This document shows positions 9,188 through 17,857 of a DNA stretch of 64,000 nucleotides, one piece after another. Made by a program: the position numbers and the translations under genes. Below the pieces are notes generated by a model. That model did no database searches, was not told the origin of the DNA, and saw only the letters and a program-made list of their open reading frames with translations. The stretch lies in NCBI RefSeq assembly GCF_034929435.1, contig NZ_JAYFUM010000008.1, positions 230,185-294,184 on the forward strand, written 5' to 3'. Origin of the DNA: Arcicella rigui (GTDB lineage Bacteria; Bacteroidota; Bacteroidia; Cytophagales; Spirosomataceae). Position 1 is the first letter of the stretch. Every line of letters starts with the position of its first letter.

Positions 9188-9191
9188 ATGA
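9063..9191 (+). CDS. Small upstream ORF coupled to the helicase start
   Basis: 42 codons from the ATG at 9063 to a TGA at 9189-9191. The stop overlaps the helicase start as ATGA (9188-9191), the classical arrangement for translational coupling. The product is small and basic at its N-terminus (MSFGRLYKKKATKSLKKHPQ), then hydrophobic with two cysteines. It lies wholly in the mRNA leader downstream of a strong promoter and covers one partner (9112-9119) of the competing stems. I do not recognise the peptide. It may be a leader peptide whose translation controls helicase synthesis, or a real small RNA-binding protein; it could also be chance. Confidence 0.5.
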   Translation: MSFGRLYKKKATKSLKKHPQKLYTSNSFSCFVCVFEIVLEKS

Positions 9192-11008
9192 GTGAAATCA
9201 CAAGATTAAGATTCGATGAGCTTTCCGTGTCGGAAGACATCAAAAATGCAGTAAAGGACATGGGGTTCGAAACTGCTTCACCAATCCAATCAGAAGCAAT
9301 TCCTTATTTATTAGAAGGACGTGACGTAATCGGACAAGCACAAACTGGTACAGGTAAAACTGCAGCGTTTGGTATTCCGATGATTGACAAAGTGGTGGCG
9401 TTTGAGAAATACGTACAAGGTTTGGTACTTTGCCCAACTCGTGAATTGGCAGTACAAGTAACAGAAGAAATCAAAAAATTATCAAAATACAAAAAAGGCG
9501 TTTGGGTAACTACGGTATTCGGTGGTGATTCTATCGAACGTCAGATTAAGTCTTTAAAAGCTGGTGCAAATATCGTTGTAGGTACTCCTGGACGTATTAT
9601 TGACCTTATTGAAAGACGTGCATTGAAACTTGAAAATGTGAAAATGGCTGTCCTTGACGAAGCAGATGAAATGCTTGACATGGGATTCCGTGAAGACATT
9701 GAAAGTATTTTACAAGAAACTAACGAAGACCGTCAAACAGTTTTCTTCTCTGCTACCATGTCTAAGCCTATTATGGCCTTGACAACTCGTTATCAGAATA
9801 ATCCTAAATTAGTGAAAGTAGTGAAAAACGAAATTACTAATGCTAACATCGAACAATTATACTTCGATGTAAAAGGAAAAGCGAAATTAGAAGTAATGAC
9901 TCGTTTGATGGATTTACACGCTGTGAAATTGGCTTTGGTATTCTGTAATCAGAAGAAAAAAGTTGACGAAGTAGTAGAAGAATTAGTATTGCGTGGTTAT
10001 GCTGCTGAAGGTTTACACGGTGATTTACGCCAAGCTCAACGTACAAACGTAATGGCTAAATTCCGTTCTGGTTTGGTAACTATCTTAGTGGCTACTGACG
10101 TTGCCGCTCGTGGTATCGACGTTAGCGATGTAGATGCAGTATTTAACTACGATATTCCATTAGACGAAGAATATTATGTACACCGTATCGGTCGTACTGG
10201 TCGTGCAGGTAAATCAGGTAAAGCCTTTACTTTAGTAGTAGGTGCTGAACGTAACCGTTTGCGTGATATTATGAATTATACCAAAGTGAAAATTGACAAA
10301 GGTGTAATTCCTACATTCTCTGATGTAGTGGGTGTGAAAAAAGGAATGTTTATCGAACGTCTTCAAAACACTATCCAAGAAGGAGATTTAGAATTGTTCG
10401 GTGATGTATTCGGTTCTTTACAACATTCAGGTTTTACTACTGAGCAAATCGTTGCCGCTTTAGTAAAAATGAATATGGGTGTTGCGAAAAACGAATTCGC
10501 TGACGAAAACTTAGACGGAGAAGCTGAACGTAACCAACGTAGAAACGAACGTGGTAGCGACCGTTTCGGAAGAGATGGTGGTCGTGGCGGACGTGACGGA
10601 GGTCGTGAAGCTGGAAATCGTTTTGGAAACAGAGAAGGTGGACGTTTTGACCGTGGTAATTCACGTGATGACCGTTCGGGTGGTCGCTCAAATGACCGTC
10701 AACGTTCTTATGAAGACCGTGGCCCACGTACAGACAAAGCCGGTAAACCATACCGTCAGGATGCTAACATGGTGAGAATGTTCGTAAACATCGGTTTCGA
10801 TGAGAAAATCTCTCCTGCTAATATCGTTGGTGCTTTCGCTGGTGAGTCGGGTATTCCGGGTAATACTTTAGGACAAATCAACATTTTTGATAAATATTCA
10901 TTTGTTGATGTGCCGAAAGAGTATGCAAGTACAGTGTTAAACCGTATGGAAGGTGCTTCTATCAAAGGAAAAAGAGTAAATGTTGAAATCGCTAAACCAA
11001 GCAACTAA
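9188..11008 (+). CDS. deaD: DEAD-box ATP-dependent RNA helicase, DeaD/CsdA type
   Basis: 606 residues. RecA1 domain: Q motif GFETASPIQSEAIP (about 27-40), motif I AQTGTGKT (about 51-58), motif II DEAD in VLDEADEM (about 156-163), motif III SAT (about 189-191). RecA2 ends with HRIGRTGRAG (about 335-344). A glycine/arginine/aspartate-rich linker follows (about 445-525), then a C-terminal DbpA-type RNA-binding domain (about 530-602, from RMFVNIGF to VEIAKPS). Such helicases unwind structured mRNA and rRNA and help ribosome assembly, notably in the cold. The gene has its own promoter, a long structured leader and a strong terminator. A cold-shock role is inferred. Confidence 0.95.
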   Translation: MSEITRLRFDELSVSEDIKNAVKDMGFETASPIQSEAIPYLLEGRDVIGQAQTGTGKTAAFGIPMIDKVVAFEKYVQGLVLCPTRELAVQVTEEIKKLSKYKKGVWVTTVFGGDSIERQIKSLKAGANIVVGTPGRIIDLIERRALKLENVKMAVLDEADEMLDMGFREDIESILQETNEDRQTVFFSATMSKPIMALTTRYQNNPKLVKVVKNEITNANIEQLYFDVKGKAKLEVMTRLMDLHAVKLALVFCNQKKKVDEVVEELVLRGYAAEGLHGDLRQAQRTNVMAKFRSGLVTILVATDVAARGIDVSDVDAVFNYDIPLDEEYYVHRIGRTGRAGKSGKAFTLVVGAERNRLRDIMNYTKVKIDKGVIPTFSDVVGVKKGMFIERLQNTIQEGDLELFGDVFGSLQHSGFTTEQIVAALVKMNMGVAKNEFADENLDGEAERNQRRNERGSDRFGRDGGRGGRDGGREAGNRFGNREGGRFDRGNSRDDRSGGRSNDRQRSYEDRGPRTDKAGKPYRQDANMVRMFVNIGFDEKISPANIVGAFAGESGIPGNTLGQINIFDKYSFVDVPKEYASTVLNRMEGASIKGKRVNVEIAKPSN

Positions 11009-11030
11009 GCATTTTCAATATCATAAGCAA

Positions 11031-11065
11031 AAGCAGTAGTAACGAATGTTATTACTGCTTTTTTA
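11031..11065 (+). terminator. Helicase terminator
   Basis: 13-bp stem (11031-11043 with 11048-11060, one G-U pair), loop GAAT, then a run of Ts. Begins 22 bp after the helicase stop. Confidence 0.9.
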
Positions 11066-11086
11066 TTTGAAAGATAATTGTAAGAA

Positions 11087-11127
11087 AATAAAACGGCTGT
11101 TCACTTCTGGTGAACAGCCGTTTTATT
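11087..11127. terminator. Second, bidirectional terminator
   Basis: 18-bp perfect inverted repeat (11087-11104 with 11110-11127) with A-rich and T-rich flanks. It lies between the convergent helicase and DUF4105 genes and can stop transcripts from both sides. Confidence 0.85.
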
Positions 11128-11197
11128 GAAGAAGTACTTTAAGTTTAATACAAATTAAATCAATCGAGGTAATCTGTATTTTCGATGATTTGTTGAC

Positions 11198-12472
11198 TTA
11201 TTCAAAATCAACGTGTTCTTTATGAATCACTTCCAAACGTCTTCCTTTAATGATTTTACGGAATTTAGTTTGTGTCATTCTATGTTCTCTTTCAAATCCT
11301 GCATGATAAAATGCTCTTGTGATAAGCATTAACACGATAATGGTAATATCTACTGAATACTGTACTGCATAAAACAAGCCCATAGCCAGTAATAAACCTA
11401 CAAAAATAAAGTAATATCCATACCAATAACTACCGTTTTTCTCTTTCATCATCAATATCAAAGGTAGATGCAAAGGCATAGCCCAAAGTAAATTTCTGTT
11501 ATTGTTGGTTACTCCGTGGTCTGTTCCGAACCATAAAAACAATAATACCCAACCTACTACACCAACAATGGCAAAAAGTATTCGGTCGTAAGAGTAACCT
11601 TTTTGTCGCTTTTTCCAGTGATTATAAGTAACATAAATGGTATAAAAGAAAGCTAACAAGAGCCAAAATCGTGGCGTAAAGACAAAAAGTGGTTCGTCGT
11701 CAATTGAAGTAGTTTCATACATTGTACTTTCTGAACGAACCAAGAAACGTAAAACGTGACGGGTCATTCTTTTTGCCGAACGCATACTTCTTTGTAAGTT
11801 TTCGGGCAAATAGCATGATTTAAGTTGCAAAATTCTTTCGTCTGCCGGAGCACCTAAAGCGATATTCATTCCTAATGCCGACCAATAATGATGCTTGCGA
11901 ATTAAACATTTATTCATCCATTGGCGATAAGTACTGTCATTCATTTCAACGATATTCTGAAGATGAAGGCTATCAGTACAAGCTACCATGATTGCATCAC
12001 GAATTCGAGTAGCACAGTTATCGTAAAAGAATTTATACATATAAACTCTTTTTGAAGGGTCGTTATAGGTTCTTTCTAATTCATCATAAACCTTCTGTTT
12101 TTGGGCTATTGATAAATCCAGTACTTGCTCGGTCATTTTCCGATGATTCTCTCGATAATACTGCTGATAGAGCTGAATCGGAGCATAAGACATTTTATAA
12201 GGCAATTGTCCTCTGACGAATTTCCAATAAAAGTTCTCTGTCTCAAAATCATATACGCCAAAGTTATATGCTTTATCCACTTGAGTCATTGGGTCGTAAA
12301 TCCACAATAGCGTATGCCCAAAAGCATCATTTAGTTCATTGCCAGGTTCAACAGTAATCAAACTTACTTTACAGCCCGCTGAAAGTTGCTGTGCCAGTAG
12401 CGACTTCTGTAAAAAACAGCACATAAGGAGGGTGACAAAGAAAGTTTTACAAAGAGAGAGGTTTTTCATCAT
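11198..12472 (-). CDS. DUF4105 (Lnb-type periplasmic domain) membrane protein
   Basis: 424 residues. Signal peptide at residues 1-27. The DUF4105 domain follows (about 30-215): LITVEPGNELNDAFGHTLLW, then the FYDNCATRIRD signature near 150. The conserved Cys and His of these signatures resemble a papain-like/Lnb-type active site, but activity is unproven. The C-terminal half has about five membrane helices (about 270-390) and a basic cytoplasmic tail. Such proteins are widespread in Bacteroidota without known substrate. The start (ATG at 12472, or the next ATG at 12469) lies 39 bp after the stop of rsmI on the same strand, so the two are probably co-transcribed. Confidence 0.85.
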   Translation of the reverse strand: MMKNLSLCKTFFVTLLMCCFLQKSLLAQQLSAGCKVSLITVEPGNELNDAFGHTLLWIYDPMTQVDKAYNFGVYDFETENFYWKFVRGQLPYKMSYAPIQLYQQYYRENHRKMTEQVLDLSIAQKQKVYDELERTYNDPSKRVYMYKFFYDNCATRIRDAIMVACTDSLHLQNIVEMNDSTYRQWMNKCLIRKHHYWSALGMNIALGAPADERILQLKSCYLPENLQRSMRSAKRMTRHVLRFLVRSESTMYETTSIDDEPLFVFTPRFWLLLAFFYTIYVTYNHWKKRQKGYSYDRILFAIVGVVGWVLLFLWFGTDHGVTNNNRNLLWAMPLHLPLILMMKEKNGSYWYGYYFIFVGLLLAMGLFYAVQYSVDITIIVLMLITRAFYHAGFEREHRMTQTKFRKIIKGRRLEVIHKEHVDFE

Positions 12473-12511
12473 TTAGTTTGGTTTGGAATTAACATCCTAA
12501 AATAATAAATT

Positions 12512-13186
12512 TTATGCTTTTCCTGCAACAACGATAACAATTTCACCTTTAATTGTTGTTGGATTAGCTTGATAATGTGTTAGGATTTCAGTGAGAGTAC
12601 CTCGAATATTTTCTTCAAAAACCTTCGTCAGTTCTCTGGAAACACAGCCTTGTCGTTCGCCGCCCAAGTATTCTGCTAACTGTTCTAAGGTTTTTAATAA
12701 ACGATGTGGTGATTCATAAAAAATCATGGTTCTTTCTTCTTCTACCAAATTTTTCAGACGTGTTTGTCTTCCTTTTTTATGTGGTAAAAAACCCTCGAAA
12801 GTAAAACGGTCTGCGGGTAAACCCGAATTCACCAAGGCAGGTACAAAAGCCGTTGCACCAGGTAAACACTCAACCTCTATACCTTGTTTTAAACATTCAC
12901 GAACCAATAAAAAACCGGGATCTGAAATAGCAGGAGTACCAGCGTCTGAAACCAAAGCCAAGGTTTTGCCTTCTTTCAATAATTTAATGATTCCGTTTGT
13001 ACCATGATGCTCGTTGTGGGCGTGATGAGCGTACAGTGGCTTAGAAATATTCAAATGTTTGAGCAAAACGCCCGAATTACGAGTATCCTCCGCCAATACT
13101 GCATCAACAGATTGTAACACTTTTACGGCTCTGTAAGTAATATCGTCCAGATTGCCGATGGGCGTGGGAACAAGGTACAATTTCAT
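12512..13186 (-). CDS. rsmI: 16S rRNA (cytidine-1402-2'-O)-methyltransferase
   Basis: Methylates the ribose of C1402 in the decoding centre of 16S rRNA, using S-adenosylmethionine. 224 residues from the ATG at 13186; the start is set by the family's N-terminal MKLYLVPTPIGNLDDIT, and the 20 upstream in-frame codons are not conserved. Further landmarks: VLAEDTRNSG (about 33-42), LVSDAGTPAISDPG (about 77-90), the GATAFVPAL loop and FYESPHRL (about 152-159). Shorter than E. coli RsmI (about 286) because it ends after the methylase core, which is usual in this phylum. Downstream on the same strand is the DUF4105 gene. Confidence 0.95.
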   Translation of the reverse strand: MKLYLVPTPIGNLDDITYRAVKVLQSVDAVLAEDTRNSGVLLKHLNISKPLYAHHAHNEHHGTNGIIKLLKEGKTLALVSDAGTPAISDPGFLLVRECLKQGIEVECLPGATAFVPALVNSGLPADRFTFEGFLPHKKGRQTRLKNLVEEERTMIFYESPHRLLKTLEQLAEYLGGERQGCVSRELTKVFEENIRGTLTEILTHYQANPTTIKGEIVIVVAGKA

Positions 13187-13194
13187 AATAAGTA

Positions 13195-13230
13195 ATGATT
13201 GTAAATAGTAATTGGTGATTAGTATTTTTA
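13195..13230. repeat. Copy of a simple GTGATTAGTA-type intergenic repeat
   Basis: Runs of AGTAATTGGTGATTAGTA-like sequence just upstream of rsmI. Near-identical strings lie upstream of the 27673-27915 gene (about 27930-27965) and of coaD (about 38278-38300), and a longer relative at 35701-35870. These look like decayed low-complexity intergenic repeats. Confidence 0.5.
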
Positions 13231-13313
13231 ACTTTTTTATTATCAACTATTTAAGACAAACAAAACCGTTGATTAAATTATATTCGTCAATAATTTTCTG
13301 GTAACATTTGGGC

Positions 13314-13547
13314 TTAGTCTAATAATAAATCTATGTCTTTTGCTAATGAAAAATCCTTTTCGGTTACGATATTTCCTGCATCGTGCGTATTGAGTTCAAT
13401 ACTTACTTTGTTGTAAACGTTCGACCAATACGGATGATGATTGTGCTTTTCTGCCAAAATTGCCACACGAGTCATAAAAGCAAAGGCTTCTGAAAAATCC
13501 TTAAAAGTGAAGCTTCTTTTTAGTTTATTGTCTTCTTCTATCCACAT
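13314..13547 (-). CDS. phhB: 4a-hydroxytetrahydrobiopterin dehydratase (pterin-4a-carbinolamine dehydratase)
   Basis: 77 residues, about 20 shorter at the N-terminus than typical PCD/DCoH proteins but with the whole active-site region. The signature EKHNHHPYWSNVYNKV holds the catalytic His pair and the Trp, followed by THDAGNIVTEKD with the conserved Thr/His/Asp. The enzyme dehydrates the pterin carbinolamine formed by aromatic amino-acid hydroxylases. No hydroxylase gene is nearby. A -7 box (CAAAGGTA read on the plus strand, 13616-13623) lies about 70 bp upstream. Confidence 0.9.
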   Translation of the reverse strand: MWIEEDNKLKRSFTFKDFSEAFAFMTRVAILAEKHNHHPYWSNVYNKVSIELNTHDAGNIVTEKDFSLAKDIDLLLD

Positions 13548-13615
13548 AAAAATTGTATTTACAGCTTTTGGCTATGTTTTTCGGATAATTCAATTCATTT
13601 CATGCCAAAGGTAGG

Positions 13616-13623
13616 AATATTTT
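13616..13623 (-). promoter_or_regulatory. Possible -7 element for phhB
   Basis: Minus-strand TACCTTTG, a perfect -7 box. No TTG is found 19-21 bp upstream, so only half of a promoter is supported. Confidence 0.4.
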
Positions 13624-13670
13624 GATGATATTCTGGTCTTGGCACTATGCTTGAACTACAATTCAAACAC

Positions 13671-13703
13671 AAAAAAAGGTAATCTGTTCAAGACTACCCT
13701 TTT
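13671..13703 (-). terminator. Terminator of the DUF3500 gene
   Basis: On the minus strand, a stem GGTAGTC/GATTACC (with a G-U pair) extended by flanking A and T runs, followed by seven Ts. Starts about 22 bp beyond the DUF3500 stop codon. Confidence 0.7.
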
Positions 13704-13725
13704 CAATACTAAGAATTTTATTATT

Positions 13726-14757
13726 TCAATTTTTGGAATGTTCTTTTTGATAATGCTTTCTAAGAAAATCTTCTCCAAAATCATTTGTTAAATCTCTCAC
13801 TACCGAATGTACATGGTTGGCGTTGTTCTGTGTATTGTCGTATTCAATTAAAAGTACATCATTTTGAATACAATAATAGTTACCTTTTCCAGTATTTTTC
13901 TGTTCGCCAGACCACGCAAAACGTAATTTATTCAAGCCTGCTTTTTCAATTTTCCGCATAAATTCATCTGCAAAACCCAAAGGATAATTCTTTACATACA
14001 AAGCCACAATTTTCATCAACTTCTTTTGTTGATCATCATTTAGCTCGTCAAAGCCAATTCCTTTATACACCACAGGTTGAGGTTTGGGACAATTAGCGGA
14101 AAGTATATCAAAAAATGGGTCTTCCGAGAAAATAGCTTTTTTCTTTTGTCCTTCTGAAAGAGAAGCTAAAAGCTCAAAGCCCAAGTTAGTTTCATCTTTT
14201 AAAATCTGATAGCCTTTTTGATTCCCACTTGGTACAATCGCAGGATTTGTTCCCATAAAAAGGGGCGTTCCAGAAATCACTTTATTGTTTTGTGAAGTAA
14301 AATTGAGCGATAAATGATGTCCTTCAATTCGCCAGCCCCAAGTACTTGTTGCACTTGGCGTGCCGAAAACTGTAAAGTAATATTTTAAAGGATTTCTTCT
14401 ATCGCTTTCAGGAATTACGTTTTCTATTTCTTTCAAGATAATTTCTAATTGCATAATGGCTATTGCTTTGTCTTTTCCTTGTTCGCTCAAAGTACTCTTC
14501 AAGATTTCAATAGCTGCTTTTCTTTGTATTTCGTTCATAGACTTGAGCCACAAACCATTTCGTTCTTTAGGAATGTAATACCAATTGCTTCGTTCTTCCG
14601 AATCATAAGGATATGAAACTGTGGCTAATTGTTCGGGATTTAAAGTGGCTAAAAATGCTTTTGTAGCATCTAAAGAAGATTGTGAAGAGTTCTTTTGCGA
14701 AAAAGCGGAATGAAATATACAGCAAATAAAAGCAAAAAAGAGTAGTGATTTTTTCAT
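13726..14757 (-). CDS. DUF3500 family secreted protein
   Basis: 343 residues from the ATG at 14757, which begins a signal peptide (MKKSLLFFAFICCIFHSAFS). DUF3500 features seen: the opening ATKAFLATLNPEQLATVSYPY, the WYYIPKERNGLWLKSM segment, TSTWGWRIEGHHLSLNF near the middle and HVHSVVRDLTNDFG near the end. The several conserved His and Asp residues suggest a metal site, but no activity is established for the family. It stands alone with its own terminator. Upstream (14789-14821) is a hairpin with 9-bp arms of unknown role. Confidence 0.85.
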   Translation of the reverse strand: MKKSLLFFAFICCIFHSAFSQKNSSQSSLDATKAFLATLNPEQLATVSYPYDSEERSNWYYIPKERNGLWLKSMNEIQRKAAIEILKSTLSEQGKDKAIAIMQLEIILKEIENVIPESDRRNPLKYYFTVFGTPSATSTWGWRIEGHHLSLNFTSQNNKVISGTPLFMGTNPAIVPSGNQKGYQILKDETNLGFELLASLSEGQKKKAIFSEDPFFDILSANCPKPQPVVYKGIGFDELNDDQQKKLMKIVALYVKNYPLGFADEFMRKIEKAGLNKLRFAWSGEQKNTGKGNYYCIQNDVLLIEYDNTQNNANHVHSVVRDLTNDFGEDFLRKHYQKEHSKN

Positions 14758-15081
14758 GTTTAATTGTTTTAAAATTTGGCGATTCATGTTAGGCTTTGGA
14801 TAATTAATTCCTAAAGCCTAACGAGTCACAAATTTGTAACAATTTGAGTTAGCAATTTCCCCTAATGATAGTTGTTTTTGACTAAGATAAGGACAGCTAC
14901 CCACAGATTTACGAAAACACAGACGATTTAAAATCGTTTAAACCATTAGATTTTACAAAGAGTACTCTTTATAAGTAGTAAAACGTTACCGAAAAAGCTG
15001 AAAACCTATAATACATAAGTATAAATTCAGCTATCATGCTTAATTTACAAACCAAAATTTATAATTTCCCTTGCTTCAGCA
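14758..15081. other. Gap with two short palindromes
   Basis: Between divergent genes. It holds TTAGGCTTT/AAAGCCTAA (14789-14797 with 14813-14821) and a perfect 15-bp palindrome ACGATTTAAAATCGT (14923-14937). Either could be an operator. No convincing promoter was found. Confidence 0.45.
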
Positions 15082-15099
15082 ATGCTAAAAGAGATAAAA

Positions 15100-16185
15100 A
15101 TGATACGTTTAAGTGTGATATGTACCCTTTTGTTGATGAGCCTGAAAAGCTTTTCACAAAAAGATACAACCATTACTGTTAAAATTTTAGGTGGATTACA
15201 ATTTGATTTGCCTCGTTTCGCGGTTCAACCCAATACTCGTCTGACGATTATTTTGGATAATCACGACGATATGGCTCATAATATGGTTGTCACCAAACCC
15301 AATGCCCGACTAAAAGTAGTAGAAGAAGCCATGAAATTGGGCGACAAAGGGGCAACGATGGATTATGTACCCAACTCTCCATTGATTATTGCCAATACCA
15401 AAATCCTTGAACCGGGAAGAATAGATACCATTACGTTCACTTTAGAAAAAGAAGGCATTTATCCTTATGTCTGTACTTATCCTGGACATGGTTTTGTGAT
15501 GTATGGAGCAATTTATGCCACCAACAAAGCTTTGCCGCCTTTAGAAAAAGACATCAACGTACCCGAAGCACAGCGACAAAAAACCGCCGCAGTGGTCATG
15601 AATCATGCAGGGCATCATGCTGTGGAAACGCCACCTTCGCCGCATCCTTTTCCTGTAAAATACCCCCTACTCTATCGTACATTTATGCCAGACTGTGGCC
15701 CTGCTGCCATTGCTGTTGGCTTAACAGAAACCGAAGCATACTGTTTTGATGCAGGCAAATGTTATTTAAGATACGCTTGGTCGGGTGGATTTGTCGATAA
15801 TTCAGAACAATGGAAAGGCAACGGAAGTAAATTAACGAAAGTAATTGGTGAAGTATATTGGCGAGATAAAACTGGTTTTCCTTTCAGAATTGCGAATGTA
15901 AAAAACATTCCAACCGTTGATTTTAAAGGTTATCAACTCAAAAAAAGATTACCCACTTTCAAGTACTTATTAGATAAAGTAGAAGTGACCGAAACGATTC
16001 GTTTAAGTGCCAACGGAACGACATTAATTAGAGATTTTACCTTTAAGAACAATAAGCAAAAGCTTTACTTTTTAGTCAATACCGACGATGGTATTGTGTA
16101 TCAAAGCAAATTAAGCAAATTCAACAATGGCGTACTCAGTATTCCTGCCAATGTTCAACGTCTTAGTATTTCCATGAAAAGATGA
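15100..16185 (+). CDS. Secreted cupredoxin with C-terminal domain of unknown function
   Basis: 361 residues from the ATG at 15100, which begins the signal peptide (MIRLSVICTLLLMSLKSFSQ); an ATG at 15082 is also possible. The plastocyanin/azurin-like domain (about 22-145) has the type 1 copper ligands: His in AHNMVV, then Cys, His and Met in CTYPGHGFVMYG. It would carry single electrons in the periplasm. After a linker (about 150-190) comes a second domain (about 195-361) starting KYPLLYRTFMPDCGPAAIAV with a GKCYLRYAWSGGF segment, which I recall from cytochrome/dehydrogenase-associated proteins but cannot name. The stop overlaps the next gene's start (ATGA), so the two are translationally coupled. 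Confidence 0.8.
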   Translation: MIRLSVICTLLLMSLKSFSQKDTTITVKILGGLQFDLPRFAVQPNTRLTIILDNHDDMAHNMVVTKPNARLKVVEEAMKLGDKGATMDYVPNSPLIIANTKILEPGRIDTITFTLEKEGIYPYVCTYPGHGFVMYGAIYATNKALPPLEKDINVPEAQRQKTAAVVMNHAGHHAVETPPSPHPFPVKYPLLYRTFMPDCGPAAIAVGLTETEAYCFDAGKCYLRYAWSGGFVDNSEQWKGNGSKLTKVIGEVYWRDKTGFPFRIANVKNIPTVDFKGYQLKKRLPTFKYLLDKVEVTETIRLSANGTTLIRDFTFKNNKQKLYFLVNTDDGIVYQSKLSKFNNGVLSIPANVQRLSISMKR

Positions 16186-17699
16186 AAAATCACAATATGC
16201 TTCACAACAAAAGAACTTTTAAAATACTCTTAGGCTGTTTGTTGGCTTTGTTGTTATTTAATGCAAGCCTAAAAGCACAAACCATTACGCCAAAAGATTC
16301 TGCGGCAAATTATTATGAAGTAGAAAACATTACTTTATCCGACGGTTTAGTTGCCGAAACAGGTGCAATTGGCTTTATGCCAGACGGGCGTTTTGTAGCC
16401 TGTTTTCACCGTGGAGAAGTAATGATGTATAACCAGAAAACCAAACAATGGAAAATGTTTGCCGAAGGTTTGCACGAACCTTTGGGCATGATGGTGATTA
16501 ACAATCATGAAATTTTAATTATGCAACGCCCAGAACTTACTCGTGTAAAAGATACCGATGGCGATGGCGTAGCCGATGTTTACCAAACCGTAACAGACGA
16601 TTTCGGAATGTCGGGCAATTACCATGAATTTGCTTTTGGGCCAATTGCCGATAAACAAGGAAACCTTTTTATTGCTTTGAATTTAGCCTCGAACGGTGCA
16701 GGAATCAGAAATGAAATTCGGGGAAAATATGATTCACTTTCTCGTCCGGGACGAATGTACTCTTGCGTGCCTTATCGTGGTTGGATTATGAAATTAGGCA
16801 AAGATGGTATTTTAAAACCTTTTGCCGTAGGTTTTCGCTCGCCAAATGGTTTGGGCTTTGATGCACAAGGACGATTATTCGTTTCCGATAATCAGGGCGA
16901 TTGGTTAGGCACAAGTAAATTGTATCATGTAGAAGAAGGGAAATTTTACGGACATCCTGCTGGTTTGATTTGGAAAGAAGATTTTCCAAGAGTAGTTCCG
17001 ATTAAATTACCTGTTGCCCACTTAGACAGTATGCGAACCAAAGAATCCATTCAGTTTCCGCATGGATATTTTGCTAATTCGCCCACACAACCTGTTTTAG
17101 AAAATACAGGAGGAAAATTTGGAATGTTTGGCGGACAAATGTTGATTGGCGACATGGATCATAAATACGTTATTCGCCTATTGATGGAAGAAGTAGGCGG
17201 AGCAATGCAAGGAGCTTGTATTCCTTTGAATTTTGGTTCAAAAATGCGAATTGGGAATAATCGCTTGGCTTTTGCTCCAGACGGAAGTTTGTGGGTTGGA
17301 CAAAACGACCACGGTTGGGTTGGAGCAAGAGGTATTCAACGCATTACTTGGAAAGGCAAAAAGCATTTGGATATTATGGCGATGAAACTTACCAAAACAG
17401 GTTTTGATTTAACCTTCTCTTTGCCACTCGACCCAGCCAAAGCACAAGATTTACTCAATTATAAATTCCGTCGTTTTTATTATGAGTATCATCAAGCTTA
17501 TGGTTCAAAGCAATTTGATGTAAAAGACGTTCCAGTAGAATCCATCAAACTTTCAGCCGATGGCAAAACCGTTTCATTGACCTTAGCAGAATTAAAAGCA
17601 GGTTATGTGTATGAACTAAAAACAGGCGATATAGAAAGTGCAGATGGCAAATACCTTTTCAATAATTTGATTTGCTATACTTTGAATCAGTTGAGGTAG
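16182..17699 (+). CDS. Secreted beta-propeller (membrane-bound dehydrogenase-like) protein
   Basis: 505 residues with a signal peptide at about 10-32. The body is a PQQ-dehydrogenase/SMP-30-like propeller: repeats ending in motifs such as GAIGFMPDGRFVACFHRG, FRSPNGLGFDAQGRLFVSDN and LAFAPDGSLWVGQNDHGW. A DTDGDGVADVY calcium loop lies near residues 123-133. The sequence ends with an immunoglobulin-like tail (about 400-505). Coupled by a 4-bp overlap to the cupredoxin gene, it may pass electrons to that protein while oxidising a sugar or alcohol. The PQQ cofactor is not certain, since the catalytic residues cannot be assigned by eye. It also resembles the propeller in the 58470-61295 fusion. 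Confidence 0.8.
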   Translation: MKNHNMLHNKRTFKILLGCLLALLLFNASLKAQTITPKDSAANYYEVENITLSDGLVAETGAIGFMPDGRFVACFHRGEVMMYNQKTKQWKMFAEGLHEPLGMMVINNHEILIMQRPELTRVKDTDGDGVADVYQTVTDDFGMSGNYHEFAFGPIADKQGNLFIALNLASNGAGIRNEIRGKYDSLSRPGRMYSCVPYRGWIMKLGKDGILKPFAVGFRSPNGLGFDAQGRLFVSDNQGDWLGTSKLYHVEEGKFYGHPAGLIWKEDFPRVVPIKLPVAHLDSMRTKESIQFPHGYFANSPTQPVLENTGGKFGMFGGQMLIGDMDHKYVIRLLMEEVGGAMQGACIPLNFGSKMRIGNNRLAFAPDGSLWVGQNDHGWVGARGIQRITWKGKKHLDIMAMKLTKTGFDLTFSLPLDPAKAQDLLNYKFRRFYYEYHQAYGSKQFDVKDVPVESIKLSADGKTVSLTLAELKAGYVYELKTGDIESADGKYLFNNLICYTLNQLR

Positions 17700-17710
17700 G
17701 TTATCGAATC

Positions 17711-17736
17711 CGAGGCTGGTCGGGAGATTAGCCTCG
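17711..17736. repeat. Intergenic palindrome, family A (GAGGCTGGTC)
   Basis: CGAGGCT (17711-17717) pairs with AGCCTCG (17730-17736). Other copies: 41783-41804, 42934-42957, 55499-55520, and a half copy at 48144-48154. It may also end the upstream mRNA. Confidence 0.75.
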
Positions 17737-17746
17737 AAAATAGAAA

Positions 17747-17832
17747 TTAGCAGTGGAGGTACTGACAGCGGCAAAGTGTTATTTCTACAATGAAGATAAA
17801 GAAATTGCCAGTGGAGACACTGGCAACGGCAA
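17747..17832. repeat. Intergenic palindrome, family B (TTGCCAGTG), one decayed and one intact copy
   Basis: The intact copy pairs TTGCCAGTG (17805-17813) with CACTGGCAA (17818-17826) around GAGA, and is followed by CGGCAA. A decayed copy lies at 17747-17778. Further copies are at 18480-18501, 19521-19542, 47065-47086, 48243-48266 and 55536-55544. Confidence 0.8.
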
Positions 17833-17857
17833 TAAAAGAGAATTGATAAACTATATC

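Noticed and set aside
10437..10751. 104-residue antisense ORF in the helicase gene
   Set aside because: It mirrors the Arg/Gly/Asp-rich linker codons on the other strand and has a His-rich composition typical of such shadows.
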